64,000 nucleotides of DNA from Pagrus major. Its lineage: Eukaryota; Chordata; Actinopteri; Spariformes; Sparidae. The translations under genes and the position numbers were made by a program. Shown piece after piece: positions 13,393 to 26,716 of the stretch. The notes below the pieces were generated by a model, which saw only the letters and a program-made list of their open reading frames with translations, ran no database searches and was not told the DNA's origin. Position 1 is the stretch's first letter. Every line of letters starts with the position of its first letter. The stretch spans positions 19,907,749 through 19,971,748 of the forward strand of contig NC_133237.1 in assembly GCF_040436345.1 (NCBI RefSeq), in the 5' to 3' direction.

Positions 13393-13934
13393 GGCCGGAG
13401 AGTAACGGAGCCGACTTGACATGAGTCGTCTGCTCCCCGCGGACTTGTTCACTTTGAAACAAGAACGCCTTTCCTCATTCTTGACTTGACTCAGCGCGTG
13501 TTGGGTCATAGAGCTTCGCCTCGCGCATCAGTCAGTGCGCGTGAAATAAATCGGGGAACCGCTTCGTTTATGGCATGCTGGCACTCGTTTCTTAGTGGTT
13601 TGATGACATTTGATCAGTTCAGGGGGAAATCAAAGCCTAAGGAGACTGCTGCCATGCACTGTGTTGGCATTGCTACACAGGAAATTACTTTATTTTATGT
13701 GTTTTAGTTCATTTTTTTATAGATGCGGCCTCAGTGATATAAAGTTGGCCTAAATCAGCAAAACTGAAACCTCTGACCACCATGTCACACTAAAAGAAAT
13801 AGGCTATCTATCTATAGGCTAGTATACAGTAGCATATCAATAAATACATTTGTATTGTTATTGTTTTTTATCTTCTGCACTGTTATTAGACCGTTTGCAT
13901 CACTGCATTCACAAATGATCACCTTTCCCAACTC

Positions 13935-13970
13935 ATAATAATAATAATAATAATAATTATTATTATTATA
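13935..13970. repeat. (AAT)n/(ATT)n microsatellite
   Basis: A run of AAT units switches to ATT units, giving a small inverted-repeat-like AT microsatellite. Confidence 0.85.
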
Positions 13971-16019
13971 ATACATTTTATTTGTATAGCACTTTTCAAG
14001 AGACCCAAAGACACGTTATTATTATTTCCCCAGGTCCTAATGGGCATAAATGTATGTTATTCTGTCATTTGTAAGTGTGAACCAGTTAAAAACTCAAATA
14101 TGGTTAGAATTAGCAATGTTGAGCTGAATTTGTAGTGATAGAATTTGAACTTAAATTTAATGTGGCAGAGTTAAGCAACATTTGGACACTTGCATATGCT
14201 GTGCAGAGGTGTTTGGAGTTTGCAGTTTGTGATTTGATGCTTTGCATGAGGTTTATTTTACATATACCTTTTATTTGAAATTATTAAAGTAACTTCCATG
14301 CAGGTAAACATTATTTTTTTCTATGTTGCCTTGCCTTTTACTGGACTGAAAACAGTCCAGCATGTAACAGTTCATAAATAAATAATTATTCATTAATTGT
14401 TTTCTTTCATCTTCTGCATTGTCACAAATTCTCACCTTTCCCCAGCTGTGAGCAACTCCTGCTTTTCAATTGTGAGTTGGAAAAACGTTGGCCATCAACC
14501 CCAATAGGCATTAATGTATATTATTTTTTATCAGTTAATACATAAACTGTACAAAATATGTGCAAAATGTAAAGCAACCTGGAAAACCTGCCATGAAATC
14601 CTGAATATCCATTTAGAACTAACAAAAATGAATTACCTCAAAGACTTGAAGCAGTCAACAACAAGTTGTTTAGTTGTGGCAGAAGGACCCCTAGTGGGAA
14701 AATATATTACAGTTTATATTGGTGATTGTGATCAGCATTCATTTGTTGATTTTTTAGGGTCTAAAATGACTGACTTTGCCTCAAGCTATTGCTGTGTAAA
14801 ATCCATTCCCGAGAAACAGTCTATTCCGCACTAAATTCATGAATCTGATAAGTGCCTTCCACAGAAAGCCTCTTCCCAATTCCACTGGATGATGGAGGAT
14901 GCATGAATTTGCCAGCTTCTCAAACAAGAAAGGAAAGAAATAAAAAGAAAATGAGGCAGAAAATGGGATAAAAGCTAAGATTGCCCTAAAGAAATGAACT
15001 TTGGTAGGCATGTGGTGGTGTCTGTGTGTGGTGGCGCTTGTAGAGGCAGACAATGCTTCTTATCTCTGCACTTGTCCATTTATTGAATCTTTATCCCCGT
15101 GCCCTGCTCTTATTCTCCGGCTGGTTGCTAAGTTACTGCCACCCGTGTCCAAGAATTGCCGCTAGAAGAAATGACAGAAATAGAGAAATAAGTAGAAAAG
15201 CTATAATAGTCAACTGTTCCTCTGGCATTAAGCTCTCAGTGTGGGTGGATGGTGCAGGTAATACACTGTGGGCAATCAAACCCCATCTCCACTATTGACT
15301 GATTTGGATCTATTGGCGCCAAAGCCTTCTTTGGCTGTGACCACCCCCAGAGATGAATGGTATTTTGGGAAGAGCACAGCGCCAGTTGTCCTTACTGAAA
15401 AGCCAGAGACTGGGTCAGAAGGCAGCCAATTAAGACTGAACAAGAAGTGAGGAGGGGGGTGAGAGGAGGAAAGGAGGATGGAGGGGTCCTGACCTGTGTT
15501 ACAGATCAATCTGGAGCCCTTTTAGCTTTTCACTGAGTCTGAGAGTGCCATGGCAGAGAGCCAATATCAAAAACGCAATCGCACTCAGACAAAATCATTG
15601 TTTGGTTAACTACAAACGGCTTACTCGCTCCTGCGTCGCTGGGTTAACTGGTGAGTGTGAGGGTCAAGTGGGGGGATATGGGTTTTTCTCAGGTGAAGGG
15701 CTGGCCAGCTTATGAAATGTGCCCCGGAGTCGGTGACGAGGGACAATGTGTATTTGTGTTATGATGTTTTGCTATCTGATCTGCCTCAGACTCCTCTGGG
15801 CCCTCCAGATCTGCGGCTTACATTTCCTTCTCAGGGGATTACAGCTTATATGTGGAAATATGAAAATAAATAGATAAATAAACCTAAAACTGAGGATATA
15901 TCAGGGAGGGAGAAGTGCATGAGGGTATTTCTGTACTTGTGTATTTGTATTGTGACTTCAAAGTCTAGTAATGCTGTTTAAAAAAAGAGAGACAGCTGGA
16001 AAAAAAGAATTGTGCTTTT

Positions 16020-16528
16020 TCGTTTTTTTTTCTGTCCTTCAGCTTGTTATTTCGCTTTTTGTGCATGTAAAAGGTCTTGACAGTTAAAAAGCCAAAAGTC
16101 TGCACCAACAGGAGCTCCTCTCTCCTACAGAAAACACGGCTCCTGAAACGCCTTATCAGTAGTCTCGCCTTTAATTCCGTGACTTTGTGACATCACATTA
16201 TGTCACCATGGTCGCATATTAGCATAATTTCGTGCTTTATTCACGGTAGAGGTGAAGCTAACTGGAAGCTGAAAACATGACAAAGCCGACCGGGGATGTG
16301 GTGAACGGTGCTGGCTCAGGCATGTGTGAGCTGACCAATCAGAACAGACGGGGTATTCAGGAGGGGGTCCTTAAAGAGACGGGAGCTAACAGAGCATATA
16401 GTGATACAGTAATGCAGCACTGGACAGTATCAGAAAACTGATGCATTTTTTGAGCACCAAAGAATGTAAACCTATTCTAGTAGTAACCCAAAAATAAAAT
16501 TATGTACTTAATGTGTCTCCTTTAAAGG
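16020..16528. mobile_element. Dispersed fish repeat containing GTGCATGTAAAAGG
   Basis: It contains TTTTGTGCATGTAAAAGG, AAAAGCC, CTCCTCTCTCCTACAGAAAAC, TGACATCAC and a right end ATGTGTCTCCTTTAAAG. A second copy in stard3 intron 8, at 58137-58320, shares GTGCATGTAAAA, AAAAGCCCAAAG and CTCCCACAGAAAAC. Two independent copies in one window support a repeat. The class (MITE or SINE-like) is uncertain. Confidence 0.6.
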
Positions 16529-18808
16529 AAGAAAGGAGACAAACTGGCTGAATGTGGCAAATAAAGGGACAGAAAAGACAGACAGATCATGGCAGCCTGC
16601 ATTACTGACGCGTACAGTTGTGTCTAAATGGAAATGAGGTTAATGGGTAGCTGCTGGTGGAGTGCCTGAGATGTCTGCACTGGAGAGACAGAGCAGGGAT
16701 TTCTTCAATTAGATTCATGAAATCTGTAATCTGTTTCTCAAACAAACAGATTTTCAACAGCCAGTCAAACAAACAGGCTGCATTTGAAACACTCAGACAC
16801 AGACACACAGTCAGAGAGGCTAATATCCCCCTGCAAATCAAAGCAATGGAGTCATTATCTCCTTAAAATAACTTTAATGACTGATGGGGACTTAGTGTGG
16901 GGTTGATGTGGGGCAGCACTCTGCTGTGGCACTTCGCCCCTGCAATCTGTATCAGTGTGTAATTAATGACTGTATTTACCTCTGCGTGATTTAAAGTCCC
17001 AAAGGTGGCAAACCGCTTCAGATCAAAACATTGCCTCTAACACCTTTCTTTGGTCTTGTGATACCTCCATAATAAATCTCCAAAACACACTTTTTAATGC
17101 ATACTCTACTCACCGTAGTGTTTCCGGGCCTTTAATTGCGCGCTTTCCAGCACACACAGAGACACAGCAGCTTCCTGTGTGTGCTTTGATTAGCTAATGA
17201 AGGGGCATCGTAGGAGGAATCTGTTAATTGGAAAGAAGGAAGTCTGTTCTCTCCGGGGCGGAGGGGCTTGAGAGGGTGTGTCCATCCTGTGGCAGCACCA
17301 CTAACACAAATGATGCAGGGGTAATCCGGAGATAGGAGGTAGGTGGGGTCAAACGCCACCTCCTTGTTGCTAGGGATGTCTTCACTTAGTTTGTGTTGCT
17401 AGGCTGCCAATTCCCTCATGTTAAGTGGAAACGTCCCCCCCACCATCTCCTCCGTCCAGGCACCTCGTCGCTCCCTCCCTCTACTTCTCCTCTAAACCAA
17501 AATAACTTCACCAACCATCTGTCACTGGGCTCACAGGTCTACTGTTGCTTAGGAACAAGTCAGACACTCACATTCATGTCTATATGCATCCTCATATGAA
17601 TATATCTTCATAGTTATGCTAACAATAACCACGGGTTAGAAACATATCTCTGCCTGTGATCACTTGGTACGTCAATGAAATGTTCAGCATTCACTGCAAA
17701 TCTGACGCGCCGAAGAGTTTGAAGTTATAGATCAGCTACAGGTTCTTCCCTTCATTAAGCTTTTAGAGGTCAAAACTTCTTGAAATTGTGACATAATACA
17801 TTTTTCAAAGAAATCTGATAATTACTTCTAAAGAGGGACATGTTCATTGAAGTGTCCTCCTCCTTGACTTTGCAAAAAAACTTTCTTCTCATTTGTTAAT
17901 CCTTTGAAGGTTTGCACTTTAAAGCCTCAGAGAGGCATTGTTAGGTTTCAACTGTAGCAGAGGATTTACATATTGACAGAGAGATGAAGTGTAAGTACAA
18001 GCTACTTTCCATAATCACACTGCGATGAATAATAGAACAGAATCAAATTGCCCAGCATTGATTTACACGTGGCCAATTAATTCCCTGCAACCAAATCCAA
18101 CGGCTAATGAGATTATTTGATCTTATTGTACACGAAAAATACCCCTTGTTCTTTTGTTATCAGCCATTAATAAATGATCTGAAAGTAAACCACCTCCAGG
18201 CTTATGAAAGGTATTTGTGGCTGCAGCTAATCATTGTTTGTACACATGCTTGTCTGTTGGTCGCTGAAAGCTGCTTACAGACATCAGGAGCATCCTAAAT
18301 TGAATTTCATGGCCTTTGTTTTTAGACAAACAGCAGATTAATTTGACAGGCTCGGCAGGCAAGTCTGCGGGAGTCGTTTAAAATGTTTGAGGCAGTTTTT
18401 TTATTAACCTGTTGCAGTACATCACTGCAAATGTTCAGTTTCACATCAGTATAAGTACAAGTGCTGTATATTTTAATGAATTTGATTTTTTTATGAATAA
18501 GCATTTTCTAATTTGGTTATAGTACCTCATTTCAATGATTTATCTTTTCTCATCACAGCAGTTAGATTTACATAAAAATTTGCACAGATATTCAGAAATG
18601 TATGTGTTTAAAAAATTCCAAGAGCACAGAGTAGGTGGAAATCTAATCTGTGAACTGGCATCTTTGGGTAACTTTTAAACCTACTGGGCAACTATATATT
18701 CATCCCGTAACAATCATGCAGATGTCCTGTGCATAGGGAGAGTCTTGAGACACAGTTTTGTGTATGGATGAAAAGCTGATTATATTACATAATTTATAGG
18801 TAATCTAA

Positions 18809-19091
18809 TAGGGCTGCACAGTTAATTGAATATTGTCAAAATGGCAATGTGGACAAGTGTAATATCCAATTTGCAGAAGCTGCAATTTGCAATAAAACAG
18901 CATTATAATTAAGTGCTATAGTGTTGCAGAAATGCCCTGGTCTACAAATCTTGATCTCCAGATGTAAGAAAACATGCTTCTTTGGTACGGAGCCCAACAA
19001 ATCATCATGATTGTATTCTTTTTTTCAGTGAAAATGAAAAATTTTATGTGAAAATTACACTTCCCCAGTCACCATATCGTGCAGCCCTATC
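18809..19091. mobile_element. hAT-type non-autonomous element with TAGGGCTGCAC ends
   Basis: It starts with TAGGGCTGCACAGTTAATTG and ends with ATATCGTGCAGCCCTA, so the terminal 11 bp form near-perfect inverted repeats. It is about 280 bp, AT-rich and non-coding. This end sequence is typical of short hAT-like elements in fish as I recall them. No clear target-site duplication was seen. Confidence 0.65.
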
Positions 19092-20602
19092 ATCGGGAAT
19101 AATAAAATCACTGGAGTTATTTTAAATCACAGGTAGAATGACATTTAGACTAATTAATCACTGACCGTAAGAGAGAGAACTATTTTTGAGCATTTCATCC
19201 CAAACTCATTGCTCTTTCTTTAAAGTCTTATAATGTATTGGTTAGAGAAACAAAAGGTAATTCAAAGGGAAATACCGCATTATGGCACTCTATGTATTAG
19301 CATATTTTCCACAAAAAACTGCAGCCTGTCAATACAGTATCTACTTCAGAAAATGAAACCTCCCATTATGATGCAGAAGGAGGCGAGTGATGAGACAGCA
19401 TACCATTAGCGTCTCAGAGACAGAAGAATACTCTCATAAGAATCAATAAGAATTCGAAACTTCAATTTTTGTTTTTACTTAATCAATATTTGCATTCAAA
19501 CATGCTCTCCCAAGGCTCATATTTCTTAACAGATCAGGTTGCTGGTTTCACGTTCACTTTAGCAAGCTGGAGTCCCAGGCACACACCACTTGAGAGACAA
19601 AGTGATATTTGAATAACACATTCCAATAAAAACAGAAAGAGCTGTCGGCTGTTCTTGGGCTTCATTTCAGCTGCCGTCTAGAAAAGGAAACAGCAGGCAC
19701 AGTGAAAGCAGGGGAGCCAATATTTCTGATAAATATTTGCCGAGGTTCAATCATAGCTTATTAATTCATTTCTTCATTTCTAACTTATAGCTCACTGTGC
19801 CTTTATTGGTCTCTGCAGGCCTCTAAGTTACAGTGACAGTTTCCTCAGCAACAGGCATTAAACTCTATAAATACCTCCCAAAGAGGCTAATGACAACCTG
19901 CTACTCATTTTGATTCTAGCAGAAACTGAATGTTTTCAGCTTTAAAATTATTTTTTAATAATTCATGAGACACCCCCAAAGTTAATGTATGTCTGGATCA
20001 ATATTTGTGAGGCTTTCATGTCTTACTAATGTGCATAATGACTGCTATAGAAGCAAATACTATATATCCATGTCTATTAGTCAATCTCCCTCATTCTTGA
20101 ATTGTCTCGAATTAAGAGTGACAGGAAGTACTGTTTGTTTGGAAAAGAAATCTGGCTGCTAAAATGTAGATCTAATGAGAGATGAGATAAACATCTCACT
20201 TGACAAATTGAGATTTGTTTTTTGTTTTTTTTTGTACATGAGAGGAGCAGCGCATTATCTGAGGCCATCTGACTACCTCCCCTAGTGAGGAGTGGTGGTG
20301 TGGTCCACGGGGAACTCATCATCACTTTAAAACGCACCAGAGACTTGGCACAAAAGAAGCGCTCGCAGGCGAGTACAGGTGCAAAGGGACTGTCTCTTAT
20401 TACACCGAAGGGAAACCCGGTTTGCACTTTGCGCACTGTCTAAGAAGACTCGCTTAAAGTCAGAGAACGCGGACTTTGAGTTGAAGAAACTTACTTTTGG
20501 CTGCAACCTGATGCGACGCCGTTTAACTGCAGCAACACTCTGGTGATGTGGATGTGGTCATTACGCACGAGCTCGATGTTTTCCCGTAGATCTGGACTCT
20601 AA

Positions 20603-21088
<486 letters not shown>

Positions 21089-22100
21089 AGCATGGAGAGC
21101 AGGGACTGTGGAAAACTGGAGCCGAGACCTGGAACGAGGATCCGGTACGCGTCTCCTGCCGTAGGTCAAGATCGGCATCTGCATGTACTTCTCACAGACA
21201 CTCTCTGATTGTCCTAGTGAGGAAAGATATGCAAAAACTTTAAATATTCTTCCGAAAATGACTACAGGAAAGTAGTCCAGCGACCAATGTTTGTGCGTAA
21301 AGTTTGTGCGTAAAACACGGGCAATTGTTTACACGTGGGCCGATCTGTTGAATCTTTTGAGTGAATTTAATGTTGCCAACTTGAACAAAGTGACGAAAAT
21401 GTTTACAAGCTGTTACCTCATTTTTTGTTCAGTTATTTATTTATTTTTTTTTGTAAATTTGAAATGATTGTTAGTGAATGTTTTTAAAACTGTCAAAAAG
21501 CATGATTGTGAATTCTTATAGTTCCACTTCTGCCAGTGTACCGTGTGGACGTGGTGGATATGTGGGTATTCTCTATACAAAGTATTTTTCTTGGTCTTGT
21601 TTGGTAAAAACACTCTGATTACTGAAATCTTGCACGTTTTTCAACAAACTCCGTCACATCTTTATGGAGTGATTCTTGGTCCTGTTTGGCATGCTCGCTA
21701 ATTGATCTGTAAAGTGATTTTTGGACCCGTTTTGCACTTTTGAAATCACTGATGCTGCATGAATTATTTTGTACCAAAAAAAACAAAACAAAAAAAAACT
21801 TGAAATTGCAGCATGCAATTAAAACACTGAAATGACCATATTAAGCTTTGTCATCTTTTAATCAGCATATCATCATATCATATCATGCTATTATGTTTAC
21901 AGAGATGTTTTTCTTCCAGTCTATCAACTTAGAACCGAATCATCACTATACCAAAAAGAAACAATATTTCACTTTTCAATCAAATCAAATCAAACTTGTG
22001 AAATGTTCTCTGATCCATCTCTCCCTTCACTGCTAATCGGCTTCTAATCAGATGTGATCTTTACTTATGCACAAGATGAAAGCATTATGTGAATAAATTA
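21089..22100 (+). other. rprml: Probable rprml 3' UTR with poly(A) signals
   Basis: AT-rich non-coding sequence directly after the rprml stop. ATTAAA at 21818-21823 and AATAAA at 22092-22097 are the first good poly(A) hexamers on the plus strand. The end is inferred from these. Confidence 0.45.
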
Positions 22101-23427
22101 AAAGAAAAGAAAACAAGTACATCAAAAATAATATTTTACATAATTCTAGATTAAAATTAAGATAAAAACTTGAAAGCAGTAAGATCATGGCACAATCGCA
22201 CTTAACCGTTAAGTATTTAGTAAAGGCAGTGTGGCATTTATAACAGCTTTATACATGATGAGAGGCCAGGCTGAGTCTTGTATTGGCTTCACAGTATTTA
22301 ATCTCATCTCTCTGAAAAGTGACCATCTGACTCAGACCCGCCCTGACTGCTCAACTTCCCAGCAGCGTTCACTGCACCTCAAGAGTATGGCATCCAGAGA
22401 GGTTCGTGTTCGCCCTCTTTTGTGCCATCAAAAAGTGTGTAAAAGGGAGCAGACATGTGAATAAGCTAACAGTGAGGGAGGTTTTTACAACAAGAGGCCA
22501 TGTAGGGACATCCAACTGTCATTGTGCTTTAAGATATCAATTTTCTTCCTGCCCCCAAACACATTTCCTTTCTCAAGATAACCAAAAAAAAAAACCATCC
22601 TAACTATTTCTATTTCAGACAGACAGAACACCCACAGACAGTGTCATTCTAGGTGTCTGATATTAGGTTTCCCTTGTATCGAGCTGAGCATTTTGGTTCA
22701 ATTGAACTTCTATTTCGTCTCTATCTCTATCTGCGCCCCCCTCCTCCTCATCCTCCTCTCTCATGTGCTCCACTCAGAAGCAACCAATGTTCTCATTATT
22801 ATTTCAGTACTTGTTAGGAGAGCTGGGGTAGATGAATCCTTACAAACACACCCATGCATCCACACATGTGCCCATTCACCATGCACACATTGGACACTGA
22901 TGTGCAACAGACCAGCAAAATTCTGACCTCAACCAAAAGTATCTCAGGAAAACAACATGAATAAATAAAACTTATACTTTAATGACCGAGAACAACTCTA
23001 CAGTCTTTCTCAGACACAACACAGAGCATGCACGCATATGAAACATGCAGTTTTTTTAAACTGGTTGACGTGGTAACTTCTACGATATATGTTAAGTGCA
23101 TTATTGTTGCTTTTATAGTTTTTGGAGCATGACAGAGAGCAGTTAAGTGTAAGCATTAATGATTATTCACCCTTACAAAGATCAGTAGTTAAAGCCTGAA
23201 TATCATATTATCTTTTGAAGAAGGACACTATGAGTATTTGTGTTAGTTTTCACACAGTAGACGCAGTAAATGTAATAAAAGTACGTAATTTATAAGTAAG
23301 AAGATAGTTAAACCAACAAAATGTAACTTCCTGGAGAAAGATGATGATTGTTGAGTCTCATTGGCTTATCGTCAAATACTGAAGCTTTGGGTTGGCAGCT
23401 CAGCTCAGCTCACTAAACTAAGTTTAA

Positions 23428-23702
23428 AGGGGACAGTGGTATCTTTAGGGTTAGAGAAGCAAGCTTGTGATCGGAGGGTTGCTAGTTGAAATCCAGGTGG
23501 GGAAAGTAAAAGGCAGGCCTTGAGCAAGACCCATGACCCCAACTGCTGCAGTGGAGCCGATAAATCAACCTGTAGTTGTACTGAGCAGCTTCCAGGTGTG
23601 AATGTGCAACTGTGTGAATGTTTCAGGGCGTGCCTAAATAAAAAGTGAACTCCTGAATAAATAAAACAAAAAAGGAATAAAACAAACAAACAAAAAAAAA
23701 AC
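23428..23702 (+). mobile_element. tRNA-derived SINE
   Basis: The head contains GGTTAGAGAAGCAAGC, then GTGATCGGAGGGTTGCTAG and TTGAAATCC, a degenerate RNA polymerase III A-box/B-box arrangement. The body has GAGCAAGACCCATGACCCC and GTGTGAATGTG, and it ends in an A-rich AATAAA-type tail. This is the structure of a tRNA-derived fish SINE. It is too degenerate to be a functional tRNA gene. Confidence 0.7.
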
Positions 23703-25598
23703 ACGTAATGGCGGTTGAATGATTTGGAGGGCCCACTGACAGTGGTCAATTGGCATGCATTTATTTCAGCTAGAGTTGTGCTCATTGAGGCCAGATTCCC
23801 AGGTAAGAAAAGCAACTGAGCTGACAAGAGCTCTGTCTCTCTGTGCCGGAACCAGAAAAATGCAAAGACAAATGGTGACGAGGGTGGACAAGATCAACAC
23901 AGCTACAATGGTTGTTGTAAGTTGACTTACCAAAAAAACAACTCTTGAATTAGGATATTTCTTCGACTAACATAATAAGTTAATTGCCGCTACCAGCTGA
24001 ACATAACATTGACAGGATGGATTTGTCACTCACTGACATTTTAGTAAGACTGCAGCCATAGAAACAGCAGCTGACATCCATCACTATCATCCCCTGTAGC
24101 AGAACAGTGGCTACATCAGTGTAAACAAAACTGGAGAGATGGTTATTTGACCTTTATTGGGCACGAAAACAAGTTGTGTTCTCTGAAACTCCAAAACTAA
24201 AACTATAGAGTTTCTGAAAAATCTGTGTTTCAGTGCAGTGGCTGAAGGGCAAAATGCTACATGACTATGAACTGGTTATATATGGCACATATGGTCTATG
24301 TACAACTAGAATGTCACTTAAAATATATAATCAGGATTTGGCATTTTAGCAACTTGGCATTAATATGAGACAGAAACTAGACATAGAGATATTGCTAAAG
24401 CAAAAGCCTGATATGCAAAACTACAAATAAAACATCACACAACCATTATCATCATTGGCAGTGAACGTTGCAGATGAACAGTTTTAAACTGAACAAAAAA
24501 TTGAATATCACAATCAAAAATGAGCAAATAAGCCTTTGTTTCTTTGAGAACTGATGCACTGAGAAGTTTAAAATACTCCTCTGTGTTAGACTTTCTTACA
24601 CTTTGTTTTGACTTGGCTGAAATTCAGTTCAAATTACTCACCATCTTGCCGATGATCCACTCAAAGTGCTTACTTTCTCACTTTTGAGGCACTCTGAGTC
24701 GCCCACGGCCACTGAACATATGCTAAAGAGTTAACATGGAGCACCAACCATGTGTCCACGACAGATTGTGAAACACATGAACCATTATGATGCTTCCCTT
24801 TCATTGCAACAATCATTTTGAGAAAGAGACATTAAGTATTACGGGCCTACAGGTTGTTAAGATGAGTCAGATTGCACCAGCAAAGGTTGGGATATTTAAT
24901 TACAATAAGTGCATTAAGAAGATATTAATGGGCTTATGTTGCAGTTTCAATGCAGGAACAACACGTTAACATGTTAACCCTTCACCCTAATTAACATGTG
25001 CGCAGCTCTGCAGGTTTAGTGTGTTTCAAGCTCTCCCTCCATCGACCCGCTGTACATTTTCTTGTCAGGAAGCGTCACCACTGACCTTTTACAACAGACA
25101 CCTCACAGAAAAATAATGAACCATGCACTAGCCATGAAATCATGACAGAAATAATGGTGATTAAACCAGCAGTGGCATTCAGCACTTAACTGCAGTAAAA
25201 ATAACTCTCCCATGAAGCTTGGCTTTGAGTGAAAAAACCTAATGTATCATAGTGGAGGTCTCTTGTAGTTCTTCTCTTTTCACAGAAAAGTTTGACACAA
25301 TACAGATTTGTCAGCGTAGGCGACACTGTGGGAAAAGCCATTTTTAATCCCCTCAGTATTTTTGATTAGAGGGCAAGAAACACAAAAGATCTGTTTTCTA
25401 TGCCGACACAGGTCCCACAAGGATGAGGTGGCCTTTCTCAGCCCCATTCAATCTGTTTCTAATGGGATGTATTGCATTCAAAGGAGGAAGCAATAACAAT
25501 ACTTGCAATGAAGTTGAGGAATGGAAACGGTGTCTCATATCTCACACAGGTGAGTGGATGTAAACACTTTTCTGTCCTTCCCTTGGTTACACATGCAG

Positions 25599-25627
<29 letters not shown>
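25599..25627. repeat. (CA)n microsatellite
   Basis: About 14 uninterrupted CA units. Confidence 0.95.
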
Positions 25628-25631
<4 letters not shown>

Positions 25632-26321
25632 AAAGTGGTATGACTTGGCAATCATTTCAAACATTATCGCTAATGCCCCCACCTGGCATTTACACTCAAA
25701 TCCTGATCCTATTTTGCCTTTATTTCCCTTGAACACAAGCTGTTATAGTTGCATTACATTATGCATTACATTTTTTCCTTAAAGCAAGTATATTAATATT
25801 TTTAGTTGTTGTGAGACCTCTCACTGGCTTCAACTGCACAATCTGATATCGCTGTGTTGGTGTTGTTCCTGGTGTAAAGATGCTTGTTTTTGAGATTGTT
25901 ATAAGAAGTGTCAGATAACATTAGGGAAAAAAATTCCTACCCACGGAGACCTTTTTGTTAAATCACAAGGTCCTTCTTGTAACAAGAAACACAAATCTCA
26001 TTCAAGGAGAAATCTCACTCTGAAATCTTGTGAAATGAGTTGTTGCAGGATGACGACGGTGGAAAGAGTTGGAGAAAGGAGAGGACCTGCATATCAAGGA
26101 TTTCTTTGTAAAATCATGGCTGATTATTTACCTAATTTGGACAATCTAGATGAGGCAACAACTAATCTCACGAGATTTCAGACTTTCAAGGATCTCGTTA
26201 TTTAACAAAAAAACTATCTCCACGGGAATTGATTTGTACTTTAAGTGGACTTAATTTTGCAGATATGTTGCAGCTGCCAGGTAAATATAAGGCCCAGGTT
26301 TACAAATACAGGAATTCCCAT

Positions 26322-26716
26322 TTAATGTTGCTCCAGGACCATCATTGCAACTGCCCAATTATGTTTTTGTCATGTTACAGCTTTGTGACTGTAAAGTAAA
26401 TGCACATGGGAGAAGCTATCCTTTGTAACAGGTTAAACGTTGTGGAACATTGTTTTCCTAAACCTAACCAAGTATTTTTGTTGCCTAAACCTAACCAAAG
26501 AGCAACAAATAAACAGAAAATAAACAGAATATGATAAGTGTAAGTGTAAAAAAGTGTAAAAAAAATAAAAAAATGTACCAATCGAGACACAAACCACAGT
26601 CTCCTGGGGGTTAGTTCTATACTTACTGTAACCCATGAAGCCACAATGGCTTGCTTGCAAGGACGACTTTGTTGCTTTCTCATAATAAGAAATATTGGTC
26701 CTGGAGCAACATTAAT
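26322..26716. mobile_element. Short element with perfect 18-bp inverted ends
   Basis: TAATGTTGCTCCAGGACC at 26323-26340 is exactly inverted at 26697-26714. The matches extend one or two bases either side. The roughly 390-bp interior has repeated CCTAAACCTAACCAA motifs and no coding sequence. A related CCTGGAACAACATTATT sequence follows at about 26798-26814. This is consistent with a MITE-like element or nested copies. Confidence 0.65.

Noticed and set aside
23428-23500. Possible tRNA gene
   Set aside because: The A and B boxes are degenerate and it is followed by a SINE body and A-rich tail, so it is a SINE head.
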